NCBI GenBank assembly: GCA_025354065.1
Contig: JANXNM010000246.1
Location: 1-8,026, forward strand
Length of the DNA: 8,026 bases
Direction of reading: 5' to 3'
From: Synechococcales cyanobacterium 340R_concoct_173_sub
GTDB taxonomy: Bacteria; Cyanobacteriota; Cyanobacteriia; Leptolyngbyales; Leptolyngbyaceae
Under the pieces are notes generated by a model. That model saw only the letters and a program-made list of their open reading frames with translations. It was not told the origin of the DNA and searched no databases. The position numbers and the translations under genes were made by a program. Numbering within the stretch: the first letter of the stretch is position 1; each line of letters begins with the position of its first letter. Positions 1-6,324 of the stretch are shown here, one piece after another.

Positions 1-1392
1 AAATCCATTACAAGATTCACAGGGTTGATCAATTAGATATTGTTCAAGTTTTTGTTTTTGCAAATCAGATGAGGCTTCTTGATACTGTCGCTCCAACATC
101 GGCAATGCGCCTTCATAGCGACGGTTGTAGCCTTTGGTGTCTCGATAACGGGAATCGGTTTCAATCCAAATCGGTTCTGGAGAACCATACAACACAATCT
201 CTTTTTGATCATCACGCAGCTTTTCCCAGGGTGTTTTAATATCAAAACTATAGGCTTCTGCGACACTACACAACAATGATAAATAATAAGTATTGTCTTT
301 GTCTGACCAAGGTGCGATCGCGGCATATACGGGAAGCGCTGGATTTGGAATGATCAAATCTGGTGAAAACTTACGAAGACTCCCCAAACCATGACAATCA
401 GGACAAGCACCATAGGGTGAATTGAATGAAAATAATCGCGGCGACAATTCATCCATCACGGCCCCGTGTTCTGGGCAAGCGAAGTTCTCGGAAAATACAA
501 GATCGGCAATCTTCTCCACGAGTTCTTGGCTTGGATCTTGTTCTCCCGATTCATTCTCTTTAGGTTCAGGATGCACAATGCTGATCATTGCGATGCCGTT
601 GGAATGCTTCAAACAAGTAGTCAATGAATCAACCAAACGCTCCTGCATGTCATCTTTTTTCACCAGCCGATCGACCACAATTTCAATGTCGTGAAACTTA
701 TTCTTATCGAGTTCGATCGAATCATTTAACTCGCGAACTTCACCATCAATCCTCACCCGCGCAAATCCTTCAGCCGCAATACTAGAGATTGTTTTTTTAT
801 GCGTCCCCTTTTTACCCCGAACCACAGGCGCAAGAACTTGGAAACGGGTTTTATCCGGTAGCTCCATTATTTTGTCGCACATTTGATCGATCGCTTGGGG
901 TGCAATGGCCCGATCGCATTCTGGGCAATGGGGTTCACCCGCACGGCCAAACAACAGACGCAAATAATCGTAAATTTCGGTGACGGTCCCGACGGTGGAG
1001 CGTGGGTTATGAGAAGTTGACTTTTGGTCAATGGAGATGGCTGGACTTAAGCCCTCGATCGCATCCACATCGGGTTTGTCCACCTGACCGAGGAATTGCC
1101 GTGCATAGGCGCTCAGAGACTCAACATAACGGCGCTGTCCTTCCGCAAAAATGGTATCAAAGGCCAAGGACGATTTGCCCGAACCCGATACGCCCGTAAA
1201 GACGATCATTTGGTCGCGGGGAATTTCGAGATCAATGTTTTTGAGGTTGTGTTGCCTCGCGCCACGAATCCGAATAGTGTTGGATGGATTGTGGCGAGAT
1301 CCGATGACGGTCGGGGTGATCGCATCGATGGGACGATCGCTCAAAACGTCAGCGGCATCGTTTGTGGAGGATTTGCTAGCACGTTTTGCCAT
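1..1392 (-). CDS. uvrA: UvrA, excinuclease ABC subunit A (N-terminal 464 residues; 3' end beyond window)
   Basis: UvrA is the damage-recognition ATPase of nucleotide excision repair; its dimer loads UvrB on DNA lesions in the cytoplasm. The frame is open from an ATG at 1392 to the left edge, about half of the usual 940-970 residues. Visible parts: the family opening IRIRGARQHNLKNIDL (40-55); Walker A GVSGSGKS (67-74), followed by the typical QRRYVESLSAYARQFLGQ stretch; GLSPAISIDQKS (114-125); a CPEC pair (C156, C159); a zinc-module-like C306-x2-H309 ... C330-x2-C333 flanking ELSPRLFSFNSPYGAC; and C458-x2-C461 at the edge. The ABC signature and second ATPase half lie outside. About 37 residues precede the conserved start, rich in Ser, Asp and Arg. 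There is no in-frame ATG between, and the only inner candidate seen is TTG at codon 17. No Shine-Dalgarno is visible. The 109-bp gap upstream suggests its own promoter, but only a weak TAGAAT (1427-1422) was seen. Identity is very sure; the exact start is less so. Confidence 0.97.
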   Translation of the reverse strand, partial: MAKRASKSSTNDAADVLSDRPIDAITPTVIGSRHNPSNTIRIRGARQHNLKNIDLEIPRDQMIVFTGVSGSGKSSLAFDTIFAEGQRRYVESLSAYARQFLGQVDKPDVDAIEGLSPAISIDQKSTSHNPRSTVGTVTEIYDYLRLLFGRAGEPHCPECDRAIAPQAIDQMCDKIMELPDKTRFQVLAPVVRGKKGTHKKTISSIAAEGFARVRIDGEVRELNDSIELDKNKFHDIEIVVDRLVKKDDMQERLVDSLTTCLKHSNGIAMISIVHPEPKENESGEQDPSQELVEKIADLVFSENFACPEHGAVMDELSPRLFSFNSPYGACPDCHGLGSLRKFSPDLIIPNPALPVYAAIAPWSDKDNTYYLSLLCSVAEAYSFDIKTPWEKLRDDQKEIVLYGSPEPIWIETDSRYRDTKGYNRRYEGALPMLERQYQEASSDLQKQKLEQYLIDQPCESCNGF

Positions 1393-1501
1393 TTCGGAAT
1401 AATTGAAAAAAGGGCTTATTGATTCTAACGCCCCAACTGGACCTGTGGATATGAATCGATGAAAAGATCGACCAATTTATCCTGAAAAATCGCCTAATTT
1501 A

Positions 1502-2167
1502 TTAATTTTGATCAGGGCTAATTGGGTTGTCGGCCCGATCGGACCTAGCCTTGCAAGGATTTCCCCAACAGATTTGATCACTGGCCAATGATTTTAGAAC
1601 CGTACTTCTAGTCCCGATCACGGTATTAGACCCGATCGTCACGTCTGGCCCGATGAAGCAATCCGCCGCAATCCAAGCGCCATTACCAATTTGAATTACA
1701 CCCGTTTTTAGGTTAAAGCTAGACCGACGAAAATCGTGGCTTCCGGTGCAAAGATAGCTCTTCTGAGAAATAACAGCGTGATTTCCAACCACAATCCGAT
1801 CGAGGCTATAAAAGACAACATCATCCCCAATCCAGCTCCAGTCCCCAATTTCAACTTTCCAGGGATAGGTAAATCGTGCCGTTGGACGAATAATTACGCC
1901 GTCTCCAATTTTTGCCCCAAACCATCGCAATAGGTTGGCCCGAACTCCACTCATAGAATGTAGAGTCAAGGGAAAGACGATCGCCTGCATCAACCACCAC
2001 AGCAGAATAAATCCACCCGATCGCCCTCGATCGAAGTCAGATTGGTCATAACTTCTCAGATCAAACCGGGGGGGTGCATCTAATTTGAACTCAGTCTCAA
2101 ATTCTGCATCAAACTCAATATAAGGGACCAGATCGATCGGTCGTCGTGGGCGGAGAGGCGATCCCAT
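1502..2167 (-). CDS. WcaF family exopolysaccharide O-acetyltransferase (left-handed beta-helix)
   Basis: Likely transfers an acetyl group from acetyl-CoA to a sugar of a lipid-linked exopolysaccharide unit, in the cytoplasm. The 221 residues match the E. coli colanic-acid WcaF pattern from memory: RANLLRWFGAKIG (76-88), VIIRPTARFTYPWKVEIGDWSW (split over 91-112), IGDDVVFYSLDRI (113-125), then VISQKSYLCTGSHDF (132-146) with the expected catalytic His144. Hexapeptide-repeat turns follow (IGNGAWIAADCFIGPDVTIG, 160-179; NTVIGTRS, 181-188), and a WGNPCK end (201-206) where relatives usually have GNPAK. A hydrophobic segment (52-70) precedes the helix, as in WcaF. Residues 1-34 form an extension beyond E. 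coli WcaF (182 aa), basic then acidic. No alternative ATG, GTG or TTG start lies before residue 58, so the ATG at 2167 is retained. It begins 5 bp after the glycosyltransferase gene and is surely co-transcribed with it. The acceptor sugar cannot be read from sequence. Confidence 0.93.
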   Translation of the reverse strand: MGSPLRPRRPIDLVPYIEFDAEFETEFKLDAPPRFDLRSYDQSDFDRGRSGGFILLWWLMQAIVFPLTLHSMSGVRANLLRWFGAKIGDGVIIRPTARFTYPWKVEIGDWSWIGDDVVFYSLDRIVVGNHAVISQKSYLCTGSHDFRRSSFNLKTGVIQIGNGAWIAADCFIGPDVTIGSNTVIGTRSTVLKSLASDQICWGNPCKARSDRADNPISPDQN

Positions 2168-2172
2168 GATGG

Positions 2173-3108
2173 TTAACCTTCAGTCTTAGCAACGGCGGGA
2201 ATGGTCATCCGATCGTCCAAAATTACCTGCTGATTGAGAGCACCCTTGAATTGATCGATTTCTAGGAGCTTCACGCCAATATTGAACTCGTATTGGCTGA
2301 GTAATCGACCGTAGATATAGCCTGCTTTTCCATCAAGGAAGCCTAACCGTAGGAAGTAGAACAAAATAAACCGTAGCGATGGCTTAAAAGGCAAATGAAC
2401 CCAAATCCGTTTTAAAAATCGTTTACGTTGGACGTTATCGCCAAAAAGATTAGCGCCAATCGTGCCATCGTTGCCTTTTCCCTTAAGGATATTGTAATAA
2501 ACCTGGGCTTCCCAATTTGAGTAGCGATTATGGCGTTCTAGCCAATGATAAATGTCACGAAAATCGATATGCAGCATATCTTCTTTGAGATAGCCAACTT
2601 TGCCATTTAAGATGACATGCTCATGGACTTCATTGTCGCCCGTATTGCGCATTCCTTCAGTTCCAAGGTTTTCGTAGCGCCCGACTTGATGCTTAAATAA
2701 ACGTAGATTCCAATCAGGATATTTCCCGCCAAACCGAATCCATTTTCCTAGAAAGAATACCTTTCGATTTAGATAATATCCTTGAAATTCAGGATTTTTA
2801 ATTGCGATTTCAATCTCGTTCCAAAGTTCGGAAGTAATGCGTTCATCGCAATCTACGATCAAGACCCATTCATTGCGAAAGGGCAGATTATCGAGAGACC
2901 AATTCTTCTTTTTAGGATGGCGACCATTAAACTCAAATTGAACTACAGTTGCGCCATGCTGTTCCGAAATTTCCCTACTACGATCGCTACTTTGTGAGTC
3001 CACCACAAATACTTCATCAGCACGAGAGACACTTTCTAAACAAGCCGTAAGATTAGCTTCTTCGTTGCGGGCCGGAATAAGAATAGAGACGGGAAGTTTT
3101 GAAAGCAT
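2173..3108 (-). CDS. Family 2 glycosyltransferase (WaaE/KdtX-like beta-glycosyltransferase type)
   Basis: An inverting GT-A enzyme expected to add a sugar from a nucleotide-sugar donor to a lipid-linked exopolysaccharide precursor on the cytoplasmic face. Numbering here counts from the upstream GTG at 3120 (315 aa). Seen: the opening VSILIPARNEEANL (11-24), VVDSQSSDRS (39-48) with nucleotide-contact Asp41, the metal-binding DCDE (90-93), PDWNLRLF (135-142), and GDNEVHEH (161-168) with probable catalytic Glu167. Further on are HNRYSNWEAQVYY (197-209) and an amphipathic, probably membrane-touching segment KPSLRFILFYFLRLGFLDG (246-264). Two starts are possible: GTG at 3120 or ATG at 3108 (311 aa). 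Neither has a Shine-Dalgarno. I prefer ATG because it is the commoner codon and because the family begins close to the SILIPARNEE strand. Its stop is 5 bp from the WcaF-type start, so the two probably act on the same glycan. The fold is sure; donor and acceptor are unknown. Confidence 0.93.
   Translation of the reverse strand: MLSKLPVSILIPARNEEANLTACLESVSRADEVFVVDSQSSDRSREISEQHGATVVQFEFNGRHPKKKNWSLDNLPFRNEWVLIVDCDERITSELWNEIEIAIKNPEFQGYYLNRKVFFLGKWIRFGGKYPDWNLRLFKHQVGRYENLGTEGMRNTGDNEVHEHVILNGKVGYLKEDMLHIDFRDIYHWLERHNRYSNWEAQVYYNILKGKGNDGTIGANLFGDNVQRKRFLKRIWVHLPFKPSLRFILFYFLRLGFLDGKAGYIYGRLLSQYEFNIGVKLLEIDQFKGALNQQVILDDRMTIPAVAKTEG
2177..2181 (-). promoter_or_regulatory. Shine-Dalgarno GAAGG for the WcaF-type gene
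   Basis: GAAGG lies 9 bases before the ATG at 2167, inside the last codons of the upstream glycosyltransferase gene (its stop is 2175-2173). It is the only convincing Shine-Dalgarno in the window. It supports the long 221-residue start and translation coupled to the gene upstream. Confidence 0.5.
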
Positions 3109-3155
3109 AGTGGATTTCACAGGTAAAAAAACGATCTAGCACAAGGGGAAATTTA

Positions 3156-3184
3156 CTAATAAAAATAAATCCAGTTATTTTCAA
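3156..3184 (-). promoter_or_regulatory. Candidate sigma70-type promoter for the family 2 glycosyltransferase and WcaF-type pair
   Basis: In the AT-rich 127-bp gap, TTGAAA (3184-3179, 5 of 6 to the -35 consensus) is followed after 17 bases by TATTAG (3161-3156, 4 of 6 to the -10 consensus). Transcription would start near 3149, leaving a leader of roughly 30-40 bases. It was found by eye in AT-rich DNA, where chance matches are common, so it is tentative. If real, the last two EPS genes can be expressed apart from the export gene. Confidence 0.3.
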
Positions 3185-3247
3185 TAAACTTAATTGTATT
3201 TCCTTATAGTTACTATTCCCAAATGATGCATTAAAGTCACGATCGAG

Positions 3248-4603
3248 TTAGCTTCTAGATTCTTCTGGGCGAAGTGTGGAAACCGGACGCTTACGAGTCG
3301 AGGTCACGGCATAGAAGAGTTTTTCATATTGCATTAAAGCCTGTTCAAAGGAGTAGCGCTCTAAGGCATATTGACGGCCTTGGTAGCCATAGCGATCGGC
3401 GAGTTCAGGATCGTTTGAGAGTTTCAAAATTGCGTCGGCGAGGGCTTTAGGATTTTCCGGAGCGACTACTATTCCACCGCGACTCTTTTCAATTGCTTTA
3501 GCGGCACTACCCGTGCTAGGAACCGAGGCAACGATCGCCCGACCACTGGACAATAAGACTTGGGTTTTTGACGGCATGTTAAATGACACCACGTTGTGTT
3601 TTTGTACAATTAGGCCAACATCAGCCGCAGCTAGCATTTCAGGAAGTTTTTCGCGGGGTTGAAATGTCAAAAACTGAACGTTAGTGGCTCCGCAAGTGGT
3701 GCAGTAGTCTTTTAGTTTTGCTATTGCACTGGCTTCTCCAACAATGACAAAGGCGATGTTGGGACGGTCAGACAGGCGGGTAGCAGCTTCGACTACGGTT
3801 TCTAGACCTTGGGTCAGCGCGATATTGCCGGAGTACATGACGACAAATTTTCCCTCAAGTCCATGGGCTTTGCGGAAGGCATTATTTTCCTTGGGAAGGG
3901 GTCGAATAAATTGAGTATTTACCCAGTTGGGGATACAAGTGATTTTGCTAGCGGGAACACCTTTATCAACGAGATTGTCCACGAAACCATCGGCAATAAC
4001 ACTGATAGTATGAGCGGTGCGATAGGAGAAACGTTCTAGACTTTCTAGGATACGAATCATCGTTTTACTTTTTAGCAACCCTACATGAATGGCTGCTTCA
4101 GGGAGAATATCTTGCACATTCAATATTATTGGGCAGTTGTAGATTAAGCCAAGTAGTGCAGCCGGGACACATACGGGCAGGGGGGGGACTGTCAACAGAA
4201 TTACATCTGGCCGCCATCCGCGCAGGGCTTGAAGAAAGCTAGAAACAACAAAGCTTCCGTCTAGAAGCAGCCGATCGATTAGGGTTGGTTTGGGTTTGAC
4301 CCAGATGAAACTGCGCTGGATGGTAACGCCGTTGCGGGTTTCGGTCAGATAGAGCTTGCCTTTGTAGTCGTCGTAGACTTGCCGTTGAGGATAATTTGGC
4401 ATTCCAGTTACGACCCGAACTTCGTGTCCTTGCCGGACTAGTCCTTCAGCTAGCTCGGTCATCAATGGCGCGATGCCGATCGGTTCGGGGTGGTAGTTGT
4501 AGGAATATATCAAAACTCGCATAGGGACAAAGTGCACGGCGGCAGGGTTTTCTATAGTGTAGGCATTTGGCTTTTTGATGGTCGTCTGTGCATTTACGGG
4601 CAT
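3248..4603 (-). CDS. WcaI family glycosyltransferase (GT4, GT-B fold)
   Basis: A retaining family 4 glycosyltransferase resembling colanic-acid WcaI. It would transfer a sugar to an undecaprenyl-linked acceptor in the cytoplasm. Seen from the ATG at 4603 (451 aa): N-terminal Rossmann half MRVLIYSYNYHPEPIGIAPL (28-47), RQGHEVRVVTGMPNYP (57-72), RPDVILLTVPPLP (131-143), NVQDILPEAAIHVG (162-175) and CIPNWVNTQFIRP (223-235). The C-terminal half has MYSGNIALTQGLETVVEAA (256-274), VIVGEASAIAKL (287-298), QKHNVVSFNMPSKTQVLLSSG (split over 334-354), and the donor-site stretch GGIVVAPENPKALADAI (376-392). A strict E-x7-E spacing is not obvious. The first 27 residues lack family resemblance. An in-frame ATG at 4522 begins exactly at MRVLIYSYN and gives 424 aa, so the true start may be there; neither start has a Shine-Dalgarno. 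It lies 84 bp after the export gene and 127 bp before the next glycosyltransferase gene. A C8 run sits in the coding strand at 4187-4180. The fold is sure; the sugar is unknown. Confidence 0.94.
   Translation of the reverse strand: MPVNAQTTIKKPNAYTIENPAAVHFVPMRVLIYSYNYHPEPIGIAPLMTELAEGLVRQGHEVRVVTGMPNYPQRQVYDDYKGKLYLTETRNGVTIQRSFIWVKPKPTLIDRLLLDGSFVVSSFLQALRGWRPDVILLTVPPLPVCVPAALLGLIYNCPIILNVQDILPEAAIHVGLLKSKTMIRILESLERFSYRTAHTISVIADGFVDNLVDKGVPASKITCIPNWVNTQFIRPLPKENNAFRKAHGLEGKFVVMYSGNIALTQGLETVVEAATRLSDRPNIAFVIVGEASAIAKLKDYCTTCGATNVQFLTFQPREKLPEMLAAADVGLIVQKHNVVSFNMPSKTQVLLSSGRAIVASVPSTGSAAKAIEKSRGGIVVAPENPKALADAILKLSNDPELADRYGYQGRQYALERYSFEQALMQYEKLFYAVTSTRKRPVSTLRPEESRS
4180..4187 (-). 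repeat. C8 homopolymer inside the GT4 coding sequence
   Basis: Eight consecutive G on the given strand (C8 in the coding strand) encode part of the TVPPLP segment (138-143) of the WcaI-type enzyme. The frame is intact as given. It is the longest mononucleotide run I see in the window. Gain or loss of one base would truncate the enzyme about a third of the way in. Confidence 0.9.
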
Positions 4604-4687
4604 CAGCGAAAAATATTAGAGATTCCTACGTTAATTGGCTGAGTGATAGATCATGCTTTAGGGTGAGATTGGCCGTAGATGTTTACG

Positions 4688-6241
4688 TTATCGGATAAAA
4701 ATCGATCGGAAAATCGAGATAATTCCGCTAAGTGGACTGGCAATTTGGTCTGAATCGCCAAATATGGATAAACCCGATCGTCGCACCACGATAACATCTT
4801 CATTCTGAAGCGTTGGATTGTTTTGGTCGTCTACCGCAGAAGCGAAATTGACCGGAACATCCCGTTTCAAAATGCTGCCATCTGGATTGAGACGAATGAA
4901 TTCAACCGTTTTTCGATCGGCACGGCGGTTAAAGCCCCCTGCCGCAACAATTGCTCTTGTCAACGGCACATTAGGGGGGAGTTCTAGTAATCCTGGTCTT
5001 TCAATTTCACCAATCACATTAACCCGAATCCGATCGGGAGAGAAAGTAGCGGTGGCGATCGTACTGGCTTCAAGACGATCGAGGGTGGTGATAACTGGGA
5101 CTATTATGGTGTCCCGGTCTTGCAAGATCAGATCTTGTTTTTGGTCGCCGTCTTTAAGCAATGCCCAGAGATCTACGTTAAGGGTTTGTTCCGAGCCGCT
5201 TTGAGTGACACGACGGACTTGAATGGCCCGAATATTAGCCATTGACTTGATGCCACCTGCACTTTGCAAGGCACGGGTGAGGGTCGGGAAGATGCGGGCT
5301 TGGTTAAAGCTGTCGCGGGCTTGACCTGGATTCCCGGCTAGCGGTACGGTGACACTACTTTCGACCGTGTGAGTACCGGGGCGATAGACTTCGCCGACGA
5401 CGGTAATATTTAGGGGCTGGACTTTCTCAGCGGAGAAGCTTGTGGTGGCCAATTGGTAGGATTCGTTCAAATCCAGAGACTTTGCTGTAGGGACAAAAAT
5501 GGTGTCGCCGTCGCGTAGAATAGCATCCTGACGATTGTCGCCATTGCGTAGGAAATCCCACAGATTCACGTTGATATTGCGAACATTGCCGCCCCGTTGG
5601 ACACGCCGGATTTGAACTTGATTCAGGTCTGCGGCTTGGGTGATACCACCTGCTATTTTTAAGGCACGGGTGAGGGTTGGGAACTGGGTCGATGCGGCGT
5701 TGTTTTCGGGTCCAGCACCTGTGAGATCGTAAGATCCTCGACGGCTCACTTCACCCGTAACGGCTACTTTGATGGGGCGAGGGGTGACCAATGTGAGGGT
5801 CACGACGGGATAGCGCAGAAGCTTTGCATACATTGCACTGGCGGCGGCGGTGGCTTCGGCGATCGTCATTCCTTGGACTAATAATCGCCCAACTTGAACA
5901 AAGTTCAGGGTGCCATCGACGAGAACCTGGGTATCTAGTGTGTTGTACTGAGGTGCTTTTAAGACATCGATTTTTATTCGATCGCCGGGACCGAGGGTAT
6001 AGTCATCTTGTTGAATGGTGCTGAGGGGTGTGCTGTCAAAACGAGTTAAAGGGGTAAATGAACTGGGTGTCGCAGCTAGTGTTAGCAGCATCCATCCGCC
6101 ACTCAACCCCAGTGTAATTAAAGTAATAGAGCTGAATTTTATCAAATGCCTGATGGTTCGATCGCCATTTGTGGATGATGAACAGGAACGGTGAGAATTA
6201 GAAGGAATGGAAGGAGGCTGATTCATAGGTCGAAAATTCAT
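4688..6241 (-). CDS. Wza-type polysaccharide export protein with three SLBB repeats
   Basis: Periplasmic/outer-membrane export component for exopolysaccharide. Order in the 517 residues: a polar lead of about 34 residues; one hydrophobic signal or anchor segment (about 35-57, ending LTLAATPS); a Poly_export domain (about 78-155: YTLGPGDRIKIDV, VDGTLNFVQVGRL, YAKLLRYPVVTLTLV); then three SLBB domains opening at VAVTGEVSRRGSY (159-171), ITVVGEVYRPGTH (279-291) and VNVIGEIERPGLL (407-419). Each SLBB carries a LTRA(L/I)..AGG element, and the first two share a NLWDFLRNGD/DLWALLKDGD block. A short hydrophobic tail (502-517, SPLSGIISIFRSIFIR) could be the membrane-inserting helix, as in Wza. There is no lipobox Cys (Cys20 lies before the hydrophobic stretch), unlike the E. 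coli Wza lipoprotein. E. coli Wza carries fewer SLBB units, as I recall. The start is ambiguous: a 15-bp tandem duplication gives ATGs at 6241 and 6226, both in frame. It heads the EPS genes and lies 83 bp after the VanZ-type gene. Confidence 0.95.
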   Translation of the reverse strand: MNFRPMNQPPSIPSNSHRSCSSSTNGDRTIRHLIKFSSITLITLGLSGGWMLLTLAATPSSFTPLTRFDSTPLSTIQQDDYTLGPGDRIKIDVLKAPQYNTLDTQVLVDGTLNFVQVGRLLVQGMTIAEATAAASAMYAKLLRYPVVTLTLVTPRPIKVAVTGEVSRRGSYDLTGAGPENNAASTQFPTLTRALKIAGGITQAADLNQVQIRRVQRGGNVRNINVNLWDFLRNGDNRQDAILRDGDTIFVPTAKSLDLNESYQLATTSFSAEKVQPLNITVVGEVYRPGTHTVESSVTVPLAGNPGQARDSFNQARIFPTLTRALQSAGGIKSMANIRAIQVRRVTQSGSEQTLNVDLWALLKDGDQKQDLILQDRDTIIVPVITTLDRLEASTIATATFSPDRIRVNVIGEIERPGLLELPPNVPLTRAIVAAGGFNRRADRKTVEFIRLNPDGSILKRDVPVNFASAVDDQNNPTLQNEDVIVVRRSGLSIFGDSDQIASPLSGIISIFRSIFIR

Positions 6242-6250
6242 AGGTCGAAA
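6221..6250 (-). repeat. 15-bp perfect tandem duplication spanning the start codon of the export gene
   Basis: Two identical units, 6221-6235 and 6236-6250, read TTTCGACCTATGAAT on the coding strand. Each contains an ATG, and 15 is a multiple of 3, so both ATGs are in frame (6241 and 6226) and share the same seven upstream bases. The protein begins MNFRPMN as a result. It is probably a recent slippage duplication of the initiation region. Confidence 0.95.
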
Positions 6251-6271
6251 AATTTGGAATCTAGTCCAACT

Positions 6272-6287
6272 GTAGAATAGTAGAATA
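6272..6287 (-). repeat. 8-bp tandem repeat in the leader of the export gene
   Basis: GTAGAATA occurs twice in direct tandem on the given strand (6272-6279, 6280-6287), about 31-46 bases upstream of the ATG at 6241. The copy number is only two, so it may be chance or a small slippage event. No known binding-site motif is recognised. Confidence 0.6.
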
Positions 6288-6324
6288 ACGGATAATTTTT
6301 ATACATTGCCTTTATCCTAAGACC

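Noticed and set aside
33..326. Minus-strand open frame of 97 codons
   Set aside because: It overlaps uvrA on the same strand in another frame; the uvrA frame is continuous and carries the family motifs through this stretch.
789..1422. Several plus-strand open frames of 64-108 codons (for example 1096-1422)
   Set aside because: They lie antisense to the well-supported uvrA frame, show no recognisable domain, and overlap one another in different frames.
1422..1427. TAGAAT as -10 element of a uvrA promoter
   Set aside because: It matches the -10 consensus, but no acceptable -35 lies 16-18 bases upstream and no LexA-like box was seen. A uvrA promoter is likely somewhere in 1393-1501 but cannot be placed.
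3109..3120. GTG at 3120 as start of the family 2 glycosyltransferase
   Set aside because: Not excluded, but the ATG four codons later is the commoner start type and fits the family length equally well; no Shine-Dalgarno decides between them.
4604..4687. TAATAT near the WcaI-type start as a promoter -10
   Set aside because: No reasonable -35 at 16-18 bases, and the short gap fits read-through from the exporter gene.
4818..5204. Plus-strand open frame of 128 codons opposite the exporter
   Set aside because: It is the reverse shadow of the second and third SLBB repeats, with Arg/Ser-rich composition, no motif and no separate signals.
6180..6184. Cys20 of the export protein as a lipoprotein site
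   Set aside because: It precedes the hydrophobic segment and lacks the L-x-x-C lipobox context.
6211..6216. AAGGAG on the plus strand near 6211 as a ribosome binding site
   Set aside because: It is on the strand opposite the genes and followed by no plausible plus-strand gene.
6290..6317. Inverted repeat GGATAA ... TTATCC after the VanZ-type gene as a terminator
   Set aside because: The stem is only 6 AT-rich pairs with a 16-base loop and no T run after the stem; too weak to call.
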